From NCBI RefSeq assembly GCF_004919685.1, contig NZ_SMYZ01000044.1, positions 21,532 through 85,531 on the forward strand: 64,000 nt of DNA, written 5' to 3'. Each line of letters begins with the position of its first letter. Position 1 is the first letter of the stretch. Of the stretch, positions 9,543-17,914 are shown in pieces. The notes beneath the pieces are model-generated. The model was not told where the DNA came from. It saw only the letters and a list, made by a program, of their open reading frames with translations, and did not search any database. A program made the position numbers and the translations under genes. Source of the stretch: Mesorhizobium norvegicum (GTDB lineage: Bacteria > Pseudomonadota > Alphaproteobacteria > Rhizobiales > Rhizobiaceae).

Positions 9543-9995
9543 ATGCGAAAAATGGTCGCCGGCAAGCTGCACGGCATCCACGTCACCGAAGCGAACCTCA
9601 ACTACCATGGTTCGATAACGCTCGACCCTGACCACTGCGAGGCAGCCGGCATCCTGCCGATGGAATTCGTGGAGATATGGAACAAGAATTCCGGGGCGCG
9701 GATTTCGACCTATGTCATTCTTGGCGAGCGTGGCTCGCGATGCTGCATCCTCAACGGAGCGGCCGCTCGCACCTGCCAGCCCGGCGACCAGATCATCGTC
9801 TGCAACTCCATCTATCTGGACGAAGCGCAAATCACTTCCCTGAAGCCGCGGATCGTCACGTTCGACAAGGAGAACCACATCCGCGACCGCCTGAGCTACT
9901 CGGTCGATGTCGACGCCGGTGGGCGATACAGTTTCTCGATCCTTGACGAGGCGAACGCGGCGTTGGCTATTCCTGTCCTGGTGTCAGGATCGTAA
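9543..9995 (+). CDS. panD: Aspartate 1-decarboxylase PanD
   Basis: PanD decarboxylates L-aspartate to beta-alanine for pantothenate and CoA. It is made as a proenzyme that self-cleaves at Gly-Ser to form a pyruvoyl group, and the expected YHGSITLDPD site is seen near residue 24. The motifs KLHGIHVTEANLNY and GDQIIVCNSIYLDE also match. At 150 residues it is slightly longer at the C-terminus than the common 120-140. It follows bioZ by 58 bases on the same strand and probably belongs to the vitamin cassette. Confidence 0.92.
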   Translation: MRKMVAGKLHGIHVTEANLNYHGSITLDPDHCEAAGILPMEFVEIWNKNSGARISTYVILGERGSRCCILNGAAARTCQPGDQIIVCNSIYLDEAQITSLKPRIVTFDKENHIRDRLSYSVDVDAGGRYSFSILDEANAALAIPVLVSGS

Positions 9996-10024
9996 CTTGC
10001 CCTCGACTTATGCGCGCGGTTTTC

Positions 10025-10048
10025 TGTCCACCCCTAGGGGCGCACTCC
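10025..10048 (+). repeat. 24-base IS-end-like sequence, inverted copy at 20398-20421
   Basis: The 24 bases starting TGTCCACCCCTAGGGG and ending GCACTCC occur again in inverted orientation at 20398-20421, where they adjoin the C-terminal remnant of an IS3-family transposase. This copy lies just after the 3' end of the LuxR-type gene. It is probably a leftover element end. The two copies bracket the serine-cycle gene block. Confidence 0.55.
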
Positions 10049-10050
10049 TG

Positions 10051-10695
10051 TCACAGGTTCGGCTGAGCCCCTGGCCTCTTTTCCCTGGCATAAAGCGCCA
10101 CCGCCATCGCGCGGTTTCGGACGTTGAGCTTGTCATAGAGATTCTTGAGGTGAAATTTGACGGTATTCTCGGAAATCCCTGTGCGGGTGGCGATCTGGAG
10201 ATTGGTCCAACCGTCCGCCAGCACCGCCAGAAGCTCGCGCTCGCGCGTGGTAAGTTTGGAAAGCGGCGTCTCGTTTATCTTGGAAACATCGATATAGGGA
10301 ATGCAGATGCGGCCATGAGCGACGGCAAGCAACGTATCGAACAATATGCAGGGATCGTCGAACTGATAGCAAAAGCCATGGACGCCGAGCCGAACGCATT
10401 GCTTCAGAATCGCGATATCATGGTCGTTGGAAAACATTACAATGCGGGGACGCAGTTGCCGCCGCTCCAGCTCAACCAGAAGCTCTCCGCCGTCCATATC
10501 GGATAGTTTCCAGCCAAGAACAGCGATATCGAACGTTGAATCGGCAACGGACGCTGCCTCTATGAAGGCTTCGCCGCTTCGAACGCTTTGGGCGACATCA
10601 AATCGGGCGTCCCGGGCGATCATGTCAAGAAATGCGGCGATCACCAGCGGATTCCGCTCCGCGATCAGTACTCTGATTTTGTTTTCGCCTCTCAT
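10051..10695 (-). CDS. LuxR/NarL-type regulator with degenerate receiver domain
   Basis: The C-terminal half is a LuxR/FixJ helix-turn-helix (LTTRERELLAVLADG, then ISENTVKFHLKNLYDKL). The N-terminal half is laid out as a response-regulator receiver, but key positions are lost. The acidic pair near residue 10 reads AERNP, the phospho-acceptor position reads VLGW in place of a VLLD-type motif, and the conserved lysine region reads FCYQFDD. Phosphorylation is therefore unlikely and another signal is implied. ATG 10695 fits the domain start, although the frame stays open to 10881. It lies downstream of ppc on the same strand and may control the serine-cycle genes; this is inference. Confidence 0.8.
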   Translation of the reverse strand: MRGENKIRVLIAERNPLVIAAFLDMIARDARFDVAQSVRSGEAFIEAASVADSTFDIAVLGWKLSDMDGGELLVELERRQLRPRIVMFSNDHDIAILKQCVRLGVHGFCYQFDDPCILFDTLLAVAHGRICIPYIDVSKINETPLSKLTTRERELLAVLADGWTNLQIATRTGISENTVKFHLKNLYDKLNVRNRAMAVALYAREKRPGAQPNL

Positions 10696-10883
10696 GGGCG
10701 TGGTACCGACGTTGGCGCCTCTACATAGATCATTCGCTACCACAATCGTTGGCTTCCAAACTGCGTCCCCGCGACTCAAATTGGTCGTAGATTTGGAATC
10801 GACGCATCCGTGCAGAGACTTCCGCTCGGACTCTCGCTTCGGCTGCTGAATTTCCGTTTTCACCAAGTGCCGCCGGCTCACGT

Positions 10884-10991
10884 CCTAAAGCGCGTCGCGT
10901 TTGAACGGATTCAGGCGACGCGCTTTAGGTTTTTGTTCTTATGCATGTCGTTCTCCCAAAACCGAGGTCACTTTTGGGCGACATGCACTAG
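10884..10991. repeat. Rhizobial intergenic palindromic element, full copy
   Basis: Two hairpins stand in tandem. The first has perfect 15-base arms at 10884-10898 and 10915-10929 (CCTAAAGCGCGTCGC and its complement). The second has GCATGTCG (10943-10950) facing CGACATGC (10979-10986), with inner arms CCCAAAA and TTTTGGG. I recognise this as an abundant intergenic mosaic-type element of Mesorhizobium and relatives. On the minus strand its edge, CTAGTGCATGTCG, supplies the TAG stop codon of ppc. It could also end transcription downstream of ppc. Confidence 0.75.
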
Positions 10992-13699
10992 CCGGTCCAT
11001 CCGAGGCCGGCGGAAATGCAATTGATTGAAAGAAGCAGTGCGTTGACCGACGGCTTCCGGCTTGATGTGGCGGTGTCCTGATTGCGAACTTCCTGCAGCA
11101 ACTTAACCTGTAGGCGATGGATGTTATCCATTTGCGGACGAATCCGATCGAAATGACGTTTGAACAAAGGGAAGCGGACTGACAGGGCGACCCCGCCCGT
11201 AATCTGGCCGATCATCAGCCGTGTCAGCTCATATTCGGCAGCGATCTTTTGGTGAATGCGCTCACCTGTTTCGGGGCTGCACACCAATCCGGCGTAGAGT
11301 CGGGCCACATCCATGTCGGCCTGGTAGAGTGTCTTCTCGACTTCGTCGATGATCAGGCGAAAGAAGCGCGAGCGCTCGAACATCCTTCTCAACAGATCGA
11401 GTCCGCTGTTGCCCCTGACCGTGACGAAGGAGTTCAGGGCACTGCCGATCCCATACCATCCGGTGAGCAGATGACGATTTTGGCTCCAGGCGAAGACCCA
11501 CGGAATGGCGCGAAGATCCGCGATGGACCGAGCACCGAAACGGCGCGCCGGGCGCGATCCGAGGTTCAGCAGGCCAAGTTCCTCGACAGGGCTTGCCTGA
11601 TTGAAATAGTCGATGAAACCGGGCTCGTTCATGAGGCTGGCGTAAGACGCCTGTGACATGCCGGTCAGCGCCTCAAGTGCCTCTTCGAATTCAGGGACAT
11701 CCCTCAGTTCAGCCTCGCCAGGCGACTTGATGCTGTGGGCGAAGACGCTCGCCGCGAGCATCTCGAGTTGATAGAGACCGGTGCCGCGGTTGGCGAATTT
11801 GGACGAAACCACCTCGCCCTGTTCGGTGACGCGCATGACGGAGCCGACGGTTCCCGCGGGCTGGGCGGCGATCGCTCTGCCGGTCGGTGCTCCACCGCGG
11901 CTGACCGAGCCACCGCGTCCGTGAAAGAAGCTGATCTTGATCTTGTTTTTCACGCCGAGACTGGTCAGGCTTTTTTGAGCTTTGCTGAGTTCCCAATTGG
12001 ACGCCAGAAAGCCGCCATCCTTGTTGGAGTCCGAGTAGCCGAGCATGATTTCCTGATGGTTGCCGAACTCTTGCATGGTGCGACGAACCGTCGAAACGCC
12101 GAGCAGTTGTCCGAGAATGTCCGGTGCGACACGCAAATCAGCGATTGTCTCGAAAAGCGGAACTATCCTCAAATTGATGGCGCCACTACCATCCTGGGCG
12201 GTGATGAGACCGCAATATTGGGCGATCAGGTACACCGCCAGGATATCGTCCGCAGAGCGGGTCATGCTCAAGATGAAGACACCAATCGCGCCGCCGCTCG
12301 CTTTGCCTATGACCTCGAAGAGGTCGAGCAAATCGCCCGCCTCCTCGGACAGAAGGTCTCGCCGCAGGTCAAGTTGCTCGCCAGCGCGAAGCGACGCGCG
12401 AATGCGGGCGGACCACTCCGGCGAAGCCGCATGCAAGGGTGGCGCGTTCGGCACGGTCGCGAAAAGCTCGGCCAGCACCCGATTGACGACCGTCGAATTC
12501 TGACGGATGTCCATCGACACCGTGCGAAAGGCGAAGGTTTCGACCTGCCTTAACAGTGGCTGGACGAAACGCTTGGCCACCATGCTTCCGCCGATGCGAT
12601 CAAGGACCGTGGCAAGCCGGACAAGATCGGCCCGGAAAGCCTCCGCCGAGGTATAGGGATCCGCCTTTCCCTGTCCACGCAATGCGTTGAGCCGGCATAG
12701 AATGGCACCGACAAACTGACGGAGCGGCTCGTCAGGGTTGCGTGCGATTATGTCAGACCCGGCGCCGCTTTTTTCGAGAGCGGCAGCGAGCGCCCGGGTG
12801 AAATCGGCCGGAATATCGACAACATTCGAACTGATGCTGAGAACGGTCCCGAGTCGGCTGACCCGATCCAGGTACCAGTCAATTGCCATGTTGCGATATT
12901 CAGACAAGGCATAGGCCGTAGTGCCCGCGGTTACATTGGGATTGCCGTCCCGGTCACCGCCAATCCATGAAGAGTAGCGCATGAAGGATGGCACTTTGAT
13001 CGCTGCCCTGGGGAAGTACCGCTTGAAAGCGCCGTCGACCGTTTCATAGAGCCGCGGCGTCGCCTCGAAAATTACTTCCCGGAAGAAATGCAATCCCCAG
13101 GCGATCTCGCTTTCGACGGTCGGCCGTTCAAGCCGCAATTCGCCGGTCATCCACAGAAGTTCGATTTCACTCCTCAGATCTCCAATCAGCAGCTCGCGCT
13201 CGCGTGGCGCCCATCTCGGCTGTTCCAGTTCCGTCAGCTTCCGGTAGATGCGACGATGAATTTCCAGGACCGTCACGCGTTTGGCTTCCGTGGGATGGGC
13301 CGTTATGGTCGGCCCAACGCAGAGACCATTCAGAACCTCGCTGGCCGCCTCCGCCGAATAGCCGCCGGCCGCGATTTCACGCACCACATTGCCAAAGGCA
13401 CCAACGGCATCGTCAGGGTCGCCTCCCCGCTCGAGCTCGCGGCGTGAGCGCATGGCAAGCAATTCATTGGCGATCGCCAGAAGCTGGAACCAGATTCCCG
13501 TCGCCTGCAGCGCCGCAATTCGCTGTTCTCTGGAAAGGTCCTCCAGTGCTGCCCGCCCGTTGAGGACATCGGCGATATCAGGCTCGCGCTCGCTCACCAC
13601 GGACAACAACAGCCGGAATAGCAGGGCGCGCTCTTCCTCGCGAAAACCGATCGGTCTGCCTATCTCCAAAGCGACGCCTGCCTCGAGCGATTTGTTCAT
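10988..13699 (-). CDS. ppc: Phosphoenolpyruvate carboxylase
   Basis: This enzyme carboxylates PEP to oxaloacetate, in the serine cycle as the CO2-fixing step. Motifs in order are TAHPTEAKR (catalytic His), GGDRDGNPNVT, LGYSDSNKDGG and FFHGRGGSVSRGG. The C-terminus ends ISAGLGWTG, where most homologues end in RNTG; the last residues abut the intergenic repeat that provides the TAG stop. ATG 13699 gives 903 residues and overlaps the stop of the preceding small gene (ATGA). The upstream open frame to 13864 is not family-like. Last enzyme gene of the sgaA-mcl-mtkAB-hprA-ppc set. Confidence 0.95.
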   Translation of the reverse strand: MNKSLEAGVALEIGRPIGFREEERALLFRLLLSVVSEREPDIADVLNGRAALEDLSREQRIAALQATGIWFQLLAIANELLAMRSRRELERGGDPDDAVGAFGNVVREIAAGGYSAEAASEVLNGLCVGPTITAHPTEAKRVTVLEIHRRIYRKLTELEQPRWAPRERELLIGDLRSEIELLWMTGELRLERPTVESEIAWGLHFFREVIFEATPRLYETVDGAFKRYFPRAAIKVPSFMRYSSWIGGDRDGNPNVTAGTTAYALSEYRNMAIDWYLDRVSRLGTVLSISSNVVDIPADFTRALAAALEKSGAGSDIIARNPDEPLRQFVGAILCRLNALRGQGKADPYTSAEAFRADLVRLATVLDRIGGSMVAKRFVQPLLRQVETFAFRTVSMDIRQNSTVVNRVLAELFATVPNAPPLHAASPEWSARIRASLRAGEQLDLRRDLLSEEAGDLLDLFEVIGKASGGAIGVFILSMTRSADDILAVYLIAQYCGLITAQDGSGAINLRIVPLFETIADLRVAPDILGQLLGVSTVRRTMQEFGNHQEIMLGYSDSNKDGGFLASNWELSKAQKSLTSLGVKNKIKISFFHGRGGSVSRGGAPTGRAIAAQPAGTVGSVMRVTEQGEVVSSKFANRGTGLYQLEMLAASVFAHSIKSPGEAELRDVPEFEEALEALTGMSQASYASLMNEPGFIDYFNQASPVEELGLLNLGSRPARRFGARSIADLRAIPWVFAWSQNRHLLTGWYGIGSALNSFVTVRGNSGLDLLRRMFERSRFFRLIIDEVEKTLYQADMDVARLYAGLVCSPETGERIHQKIAAEYELTRLMIGQITGGVALSVRFPLFKRHFDRIRPQMDNIHRLQVKLLQEVRNQDTATSSRKPSVNALLLSINCISAGLGWTG

Positions 13700-13830
13700 T
13701 GCACGAGCACGAACTTGATGCCGGCGACATTCGCGACGATCAGGCTGGTGATCGGCAGAACCGCGAAGCGCGCGTGCACACCGTATGAATCGTTGACTTC
13801 CGGACAGTCGATGGGCCGGGCAAGGGGCAT
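13696..13830 (-). CDS. 44-residue small protein between hprA and ppc
   Basis: A short open frame fills the hprA-ppc gap exactly. Its ATG (13830-13828) overlaps the hprA stop as TGATG, and its TGA (13698-13696) overlaps the ppc ATG as ATGA. The product starts MPLARPIDCPEVNDSYGVHA and has a hydrophobic C-terminal half (LPITSLIVANVAGI). Double start/stop overlap inside an otherwise tight operon argues for translation and for coupling to ppc. I do not recognise the family. It might be a small regulator or membrane peptide, or only a coupling leader for ppc. Confidence 0.6.
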   Translation of the reverse strand: MPLARPIDCPEVNDSYGVHARFAVLPITSLIVANVAGIKFVLVQ

Positions 13831-14801
13831 CACGCCACCCGATCCGGGACTGGTCTGCCCTCAAAGAAGGCGACCAGATTTTCGACGACTTTCATGCCCA
13901 TGGCTCCCCGGGTTTCTTCGGTTGCGCTGCCGAGATGAGGCAAGAGCACGACATTCTCCAGGCGCGTCAAAGCTTCCGGAACGTTAGGCTCGTCAGCGAA
14001 GACATCGAGGCCGGCGCCTGCGATCCGACCTGCTTGAAGGACGGCGATCAGAGCCTCCTGGTCGACCACGTCACCGCGGGCGGTATTGACCAGGAAAGCA
14101 CCCGGCTTCATCGCGTCCAGACGCCGCGCATTCATGAGATGACGATTTTCGGTCCCGCCCGGACAGTGCAGCGAAACAAAATCGGATGCCGCAAGCACAT
14201 CTTCGATCGTTGGAAGCTGCTCGGCATTCATGGCCCGGATGTCGGCGTCGTCGGCGCGTGACCGGTTGTGGAAGACGATTTTCATCCCGAAGCCAAAATG
14301 CGCACGGCGCGCCATGGCCTTGCCGATACGGCCCATCCCGACGATCCCGAGCGTTTTCCCCGAGACTTTCGTTCCTATCATGTGGGTCGGCCGCCATCCT
14401 TGCCATTCGCTGGCGCGCAATTCCCTTTCGCCCTCGCCGGTCCGCCGGGCGACTGAAAGAAGCAGGCTCATGGCAAGGTCGGCGGTGCAGTCGGTCAGGA
14501 CGCCGGGTGTGTTGGTCACCGAAATTCCCTGCTCACGCGCAGCCTCGATGTCGATATGACTGAACCCAACGCCGAAATTGGCGATCAGTCTGGCGCGACC
14601 GTTCGCCCTCGGAAAGATCGCGCGCGGAAGCCGGTCGCTGACCGTTGGCAGGACGGCATCGAAATCCAGGAGAGCCGCCTTGAGCTGGTGTTCGCCAAAC
14701 GGCGTGTCGCCCTTGTTGAACGTGGCGTCAAACCGTTCGGCAAGGACATGTTCAACAGCGGCCGGCCAGCGCCGTGTCACTATCACGCGTGGTTTCATCA
14801 T
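13830..14801 (-). CDS. hprA: D-2-hydroxyacid dehydrogenase, probable hydroxypyruvate/glyoxylate reductase
   Basis: NAD(P)H-dependent enzyme that in the serine cycle reduces hydroxypyruvate to D-glycerate. The Rossmann motif GMGRIGKAMARRA is near residue 155. The catalytic Arg is in NTARGDVVD, the Glu in DVFADEPNVP and the His in LLPHLGSAT. At 323 residues it is of family length. The start is ATGATG at 14801/14798 with AGGA upstream. Sequence alone cannot separate glyoxylate from hydroxypyruvate preference; the neighbours sgaA and ppc support hydroxypyruvate. Confidence 0.88.
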   Translation of the reverse strand: MMKPRVIVTRRWPAAVEHVLAERFDATFNKGDTPFGEHQLKAALLDFDAVLPTVSDRLPRAIFPRANGRARLIANFGVGFSHIDIEAAREQGISVTNTPGVLTDCTADLAMSLLLSVARRTGEGERELRASEWQGWRPTHMIGTKVSGKTLGIVGMGRIGKAMARRAHFGFGMKIVFHNRSRADDADIRAMNAEQLPTIEDVLAASDFVSLHCPGGTENRHLMNARRLDAMKPGAFLVNTARGDVVDQEALIAVLQAGRIAGAGLDVFADEPNVPEALTRLENVVLLPHLGSATEETRGAMGMKVVENLVAFFEGRPVPDRVA

Positions 14802-14840
14802 TTGTCCTGTTCGCGGGGTCGTCGGCGCATCTTTTTCCGG

Positions 14841-15740
14841 CTACGCCGCCTTCGCCCGCTCGGCCATCACAGCGGCAACCACCTGACCGAAGGCGGATGG
14901 GGTCGGCACGATGGCCACACCGGCGTCACGCAGGATTTCGACCTTCTCCTGCGCCGACTCGCCGAATGCGGATATGATCGCGCCGGCATGTCCCATGCGC
15001 TTGCCTTTCGGCGCTGAAAGGCCGGCGATATAGGCGATCAACGGCTTCTTCATGTTGTCGCGCGCCCACAGTGCCGCCTCGGCTTCCTGCGGGCCGCCGA
15101 TCTCACCGATCATCACCACGGCGTCGGTATCATCATCTTTTTCGAAGAGCTCAAGAATGTCCCGGAAAGAGGAGCCGTTGATTGGATCGCCACCGATGCC
15201 GACGCTGGTCGACACGCCAATGCCCACGGCCTTCATCTGCGAGGCCGCCTCGTAGCCGAGCGTTCCAGAACGCCCGACGATGCCGACGCGCCCTGGCAAA
15301 TAGATGGACCCCGGCATGATACCCATCAACGCCTGGCCGGGCGATATGATGCCGGCGCAATTGGGCCCGATCAGCCGCAGCCGATCCTGATAGCGATAGC
15401 GACGCATGTAGCGCTTCACCCGGATCATGTCTTGTGATGGGATGCCATCGGTAATGCAGACGCAGAACTTTATTCCGGCATCCGCGGCCTCCATGATCGA
15501 ATCCGCGGCGAAAGGCGGCGGCACGAAGATGATGCTGGCATCGGCGGCGGTCTCGCGTACCGCGCCCTTGACCGTATTGAACACAGGCAGGCCCAGATGT
15601 GTCTGGCCGCCCTTGCCGGGAGTGACTCCGCCGACCACATTGGTCCCGTAGCGCTTCATGTCCTCGGCATGGAAACTGCCGATCTTGCCGGTAAATCCCT
15701 GTACGATGACACGAGTATCGCGATTGAGCAGAATGGCCAT
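14841..15740 (-). CDS. mtkB: Malate-CoA ligase alpha subunit (succinyl-CoA ligase family)
   Basis: With MtkA it forms malyl-CoA from malate, CoA and ATP. The N-terminal CoA-binding segment TRVIVQGFTGKIGSFH and the phosphorylated histidine motif GKRMGHAGAI near residue 247 are present. The frame is open to 15785, but ATG 15740 follows AGGAAA and gives 299 residues, the family norm. The family is shared with SucD; assignment to the malate enzyme rests on the malyl-CoA lyase gene two genes upstream. Confidence 0.87.
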   Translation of the reverse strand: MAILLNRDTRVIVQGFTGKIGSFHAEDMKRYGTNVVGGVTPGKGGQTHLGLPVFNTVKGAVRETAADASIIFVPPPFAADSIMEAADAGIKFCVCITDGIPSQDMIRVKRYMRRYRYQDRLRLIGPNCAGIISPGQALMGIMPGSIYLPGRVGIVGRSGTLGYEAASQMKAVGIGVSTSVGIGGDPINGSSFRDILELFEKDDDTDAVVMIGEIGGPQEAEAALWARDNMKKPLIAYIAGLSAPKGKRMGHAGAIISAFGESAQEKVEILRDAGVAIVPTPSAFGQVVAAVMAERAKAA

Positions 15741-15751
15741 CTTCGGTTTCC

Positions 15752-16936
15752 TCAGCCAGGCTTGTTCATTGTCACGGAGCGCCACGCTGCGACCGTTTTT
15801 TCGGCGGCCTCGGCCAGCGTGTCGGCAACGACAATCGCTTCGCCCGACTCGGCCAGGATGCGCTTGCCTTCATCGACATTGGTGCCGGCCAGGCGCACGA
15901 CCAGCGGTACAGGAACGCCGACTTCGCGGATTGCCTTGATCACACCTTCCGCCACCCAGTCGCAGCGATTGATACCGGCAAAGATGTTGACCAGGATCGC
16001 TTCGACCTTCTTGTCGCCGAGAACGGCGCGGAACGACTTGGCGACGCGTTCGGGCGACGCCCCACCGCCGATGTCGAGGAAGTTCGCCGGTTCACCGCCG
16101 GCGATCTTGATCATGTCCATCGTCGCCATCGCCAGCCCGGCGCCATTGATGATGCAGCCTATATTGCCGTCGAGGCCGACATAGGACAGGCCGCGGTCGC
16201 TGGCGAAAGTCTCGCGGGGATCTTCCTGCGACTTGTCGCGCAGCTCCGAGATTTCGGGGCGACGGAACAGCGCGTTTTCGTCAAACGACATCTTCGCGTC
16301 AAGCGCGACCAGGTTGCCGTCACGGGTCACGACCAGTGGATTGATTTCGAGCATCGAAGCGTCGTAGTCGCGGAACACGCGGTAGCAGCCAAGCAGCGTT
16401 TCCGTTGCCTTGCCGATCATCGCGTTTTCGAGACCAAGCCCGAAGGCGATCTCGCGGGCCTGGAAATCCTGCATGCCGGCGCCGGGATCGACGGTGGCGC
16501 GGATGATCGAGTCGGGTTCGCTCTCGGCGATTTCCTCTATTTCCATACCACCCGAAGCGGAGGCGACAATCATCACCCGTTCGGATTTACGGTCGAGGAC
16601 AAAAGCCAGATAAATCTCCTGCAGGATATCGACCGCCTCCTCGACATAGAGCCTCGACACCAGCTTGCCGCGCGGTCCGGTCTGATGCGTGACCAGCTTG
16701 CGCCCGAGCATTGCCTCGGCCGCGGCGGAAATCTCGTCGTCACTTCCACAGAGCTTTATGCCGCCGGCCTTGCCTCTGGCGCCGGAATGGATCTGCGCCT
16801 TGACGACCCACTTGTCGCCGCCGATCTCGCTGGCACGATATGCCGCCTGTTCGGGGCTGTAGGCCAGACGGCCGCGCGGCACATGGACCGAGTATCGGGA
16901 AAGAAGTTCCTTGGCCTGGTATTCATGGATGTCCAT
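15752..16936 (-). CDS. mtkA: Malate-CoA ligase beta subunit (succinyl-CoA ligase family)
   Basis: ATP-grasp subunit of malate thiokinase. It opens MDIHEYQAKELLSRY, typical of SucC/MtkA. It has the ATP-grasp segment WVVKAQIHSGARGKAGG and, later, GAGLAMATMDMIK and NIFAGINRCDWVAEG. ATG 16936 with AGGA upstream gives 394 residues; the longer frame to 17317 is antisense-type noise over mcl. It is followed after 11 bases by mtkB. TCA-cycle SucC is the alternative, but the location between mcl and mtkB favours the serine-cycle enzyme. Confidence 0.88.
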   Translation of the reverse strand: MDIHEYQAKELLSRYSVHVPRGRLAYSPEQAAYRASEIGGDKWVVKAQIHSGARGKAGGIKLCGSDDEISAAAEAMLGRKLVTHQTGPRGKLVSRLYVEEAVDILQEIYLAFVLDRKSERVMIVASASGGMEIEEIAESEPDSIIRATVDPGAGMQDFQAREIAFGLGLENAMIGKATETLLGCYRVFRDYDASMLEINPLVVTRDGNLVALDAKMSFDENALFRRPEISELRDKSQEDPRETFASDRGLSYVGLDGNIGCIINGAGLAMATMDMIKIAGGEPANFLDIGGGASPERVAKSFRAVLGDKKVEAILVNIFAGINRCDWVAEGVIKAIREVGVPVPLVVRLAGTNVDEGKRILAESGEAIVVADTLAEAAEKTVAAWRSVTMNKPG

Positions 16937-16944
16937 TTGAAATC

Positions 16945-17895
16945 CTATCTGCCGCCGGCGGCCTGGATGATCGCCTCGTGCACGACCAGCACATTGCGAG
17001 CCATCCGCTCTGAAGCGGCGTCGATCATCTTGCCGTCCAGCGCCGCGGCTCCCTTGCCTTGCTCCTCCGCTTCCTTGAGCATTTCGATGATGCGCCGGGC
17101 GCGGGCGACCTCCTTTTCCGGTGGAGAGAACACCTCGTTGGCAAGCGGTATCTGGGAAGGATGGATGGCCCATTTGCCTTCGATACCGAGAGCTGCCGCG
17201 CGGCGAGCAGCGGCGGTGAAACCGTCCGGATCGGAGAAGTCTCCGAACGGCCCGTCGACCGCCCGAAGGCCATACGCCCGACAGGCAACCGTCATCCGAG
17301 ACAAGGCTGCGTGCCATTGGTCGCCGGGATAGTCGGGGTTGAGGCCGCCAATGTTTACCGTGCGCGCCTTGCAGCTTGCGGCATAGTCGGCAACGCCGAA
17401 ATGCATTGCCTCCAGCCGCCCCGGGAAAGCGGCGATCGCCTCGACATTGGCCATGCCGAGCGCCGTCTCGATCAACGCCTCGAGGCCGACGCGGGTCTTG
17501 TATCCCCTGGCCATCTCGATCTGGTTGACCAAGGCCTCGACCATGTACAGATCGGCTTGGACGCCAACCTTCGGCACCAGGATGGTATCGAGACGATCGC
17601 CGGCCTGCTCCATCACATCGACTACGTCGCGATACATGTAGTGCGTGTCGAGGCCGTTGATGCGGACCGATACGGTCTTGCCCTTGGCGTGCCAGTCGAT
17701 GTCGTTCAGCGCCTGGATGATGTTCTTGCGAGCGCGCTCCTTGTCGGGTGGAGCCACGGCGTCCTCGATATCGAGGAACACGAAGTCGGCTGCGCTGTTG
17801 GCCGCCTTGTCGATCATCTCCGGGCTCGAACCGGGAACGGCGAGCTCGCTGCGCTGGAGACGCAATTTTCGTAAATGGTTGATCGTATGGCTCAC
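16945..17895 (-). CDS. mcl: Malyl-CoA lyase
   Basis: HpcH/HpaI-CitE family aldolase that splits malyl-CoA into glyoxylate and acetyl-CoA. Supporting segments are RSELAVPGSSPEM, DFVFLDIEDAV (metal-binding acidic residues), VRINGLDTHY and GKWAIHPSQI. Length is 316 residues. The start is GTG 17895 with AGGAGA six bases upstream. It lies between sgaA and mtkA, the expected partners that use glyoxylate and supply malyl-CoA. Confidence 0.92.
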   Translation of the reverse strand: MSHTINHLRKLRLQRSELAVPGSSPEMIDKAANSAADFVFLDIEDAVAPPDKERARKNIIQALNDIDWHAKGKTVSVRINGLDTHYMYRDVVDVMEQAGDRLDTILVPKVGVQADLYMVEALVNQIEMARGYKTRVGLEALIETALGMANVEAIAAFPGRLEAMHFGVADYAASCKARTVNIGGLNPDYPGDQWHAALSRMTVACRAYGLRAVDGPFGDFSDPDGFTAAARRAAALGIEGKWAIHPSQIPLANEVFSPPEKEVARARRIIEMLKEAEEQGKGAAALDGKMIDAASERMARNVLVVHEAIIQAAGGR

Positions 17896-17914
17896 GTCGC
17901 TTCTCCTGACTTGC

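Noticed and set aside
10051..10881. Full 276-residue form of the LuxR-type regulator
   Set aside because: The first 62 residues lie outside the receiver fold. ATG 10695 matches the usual start of the domain, though no strong ribosome site decides it.
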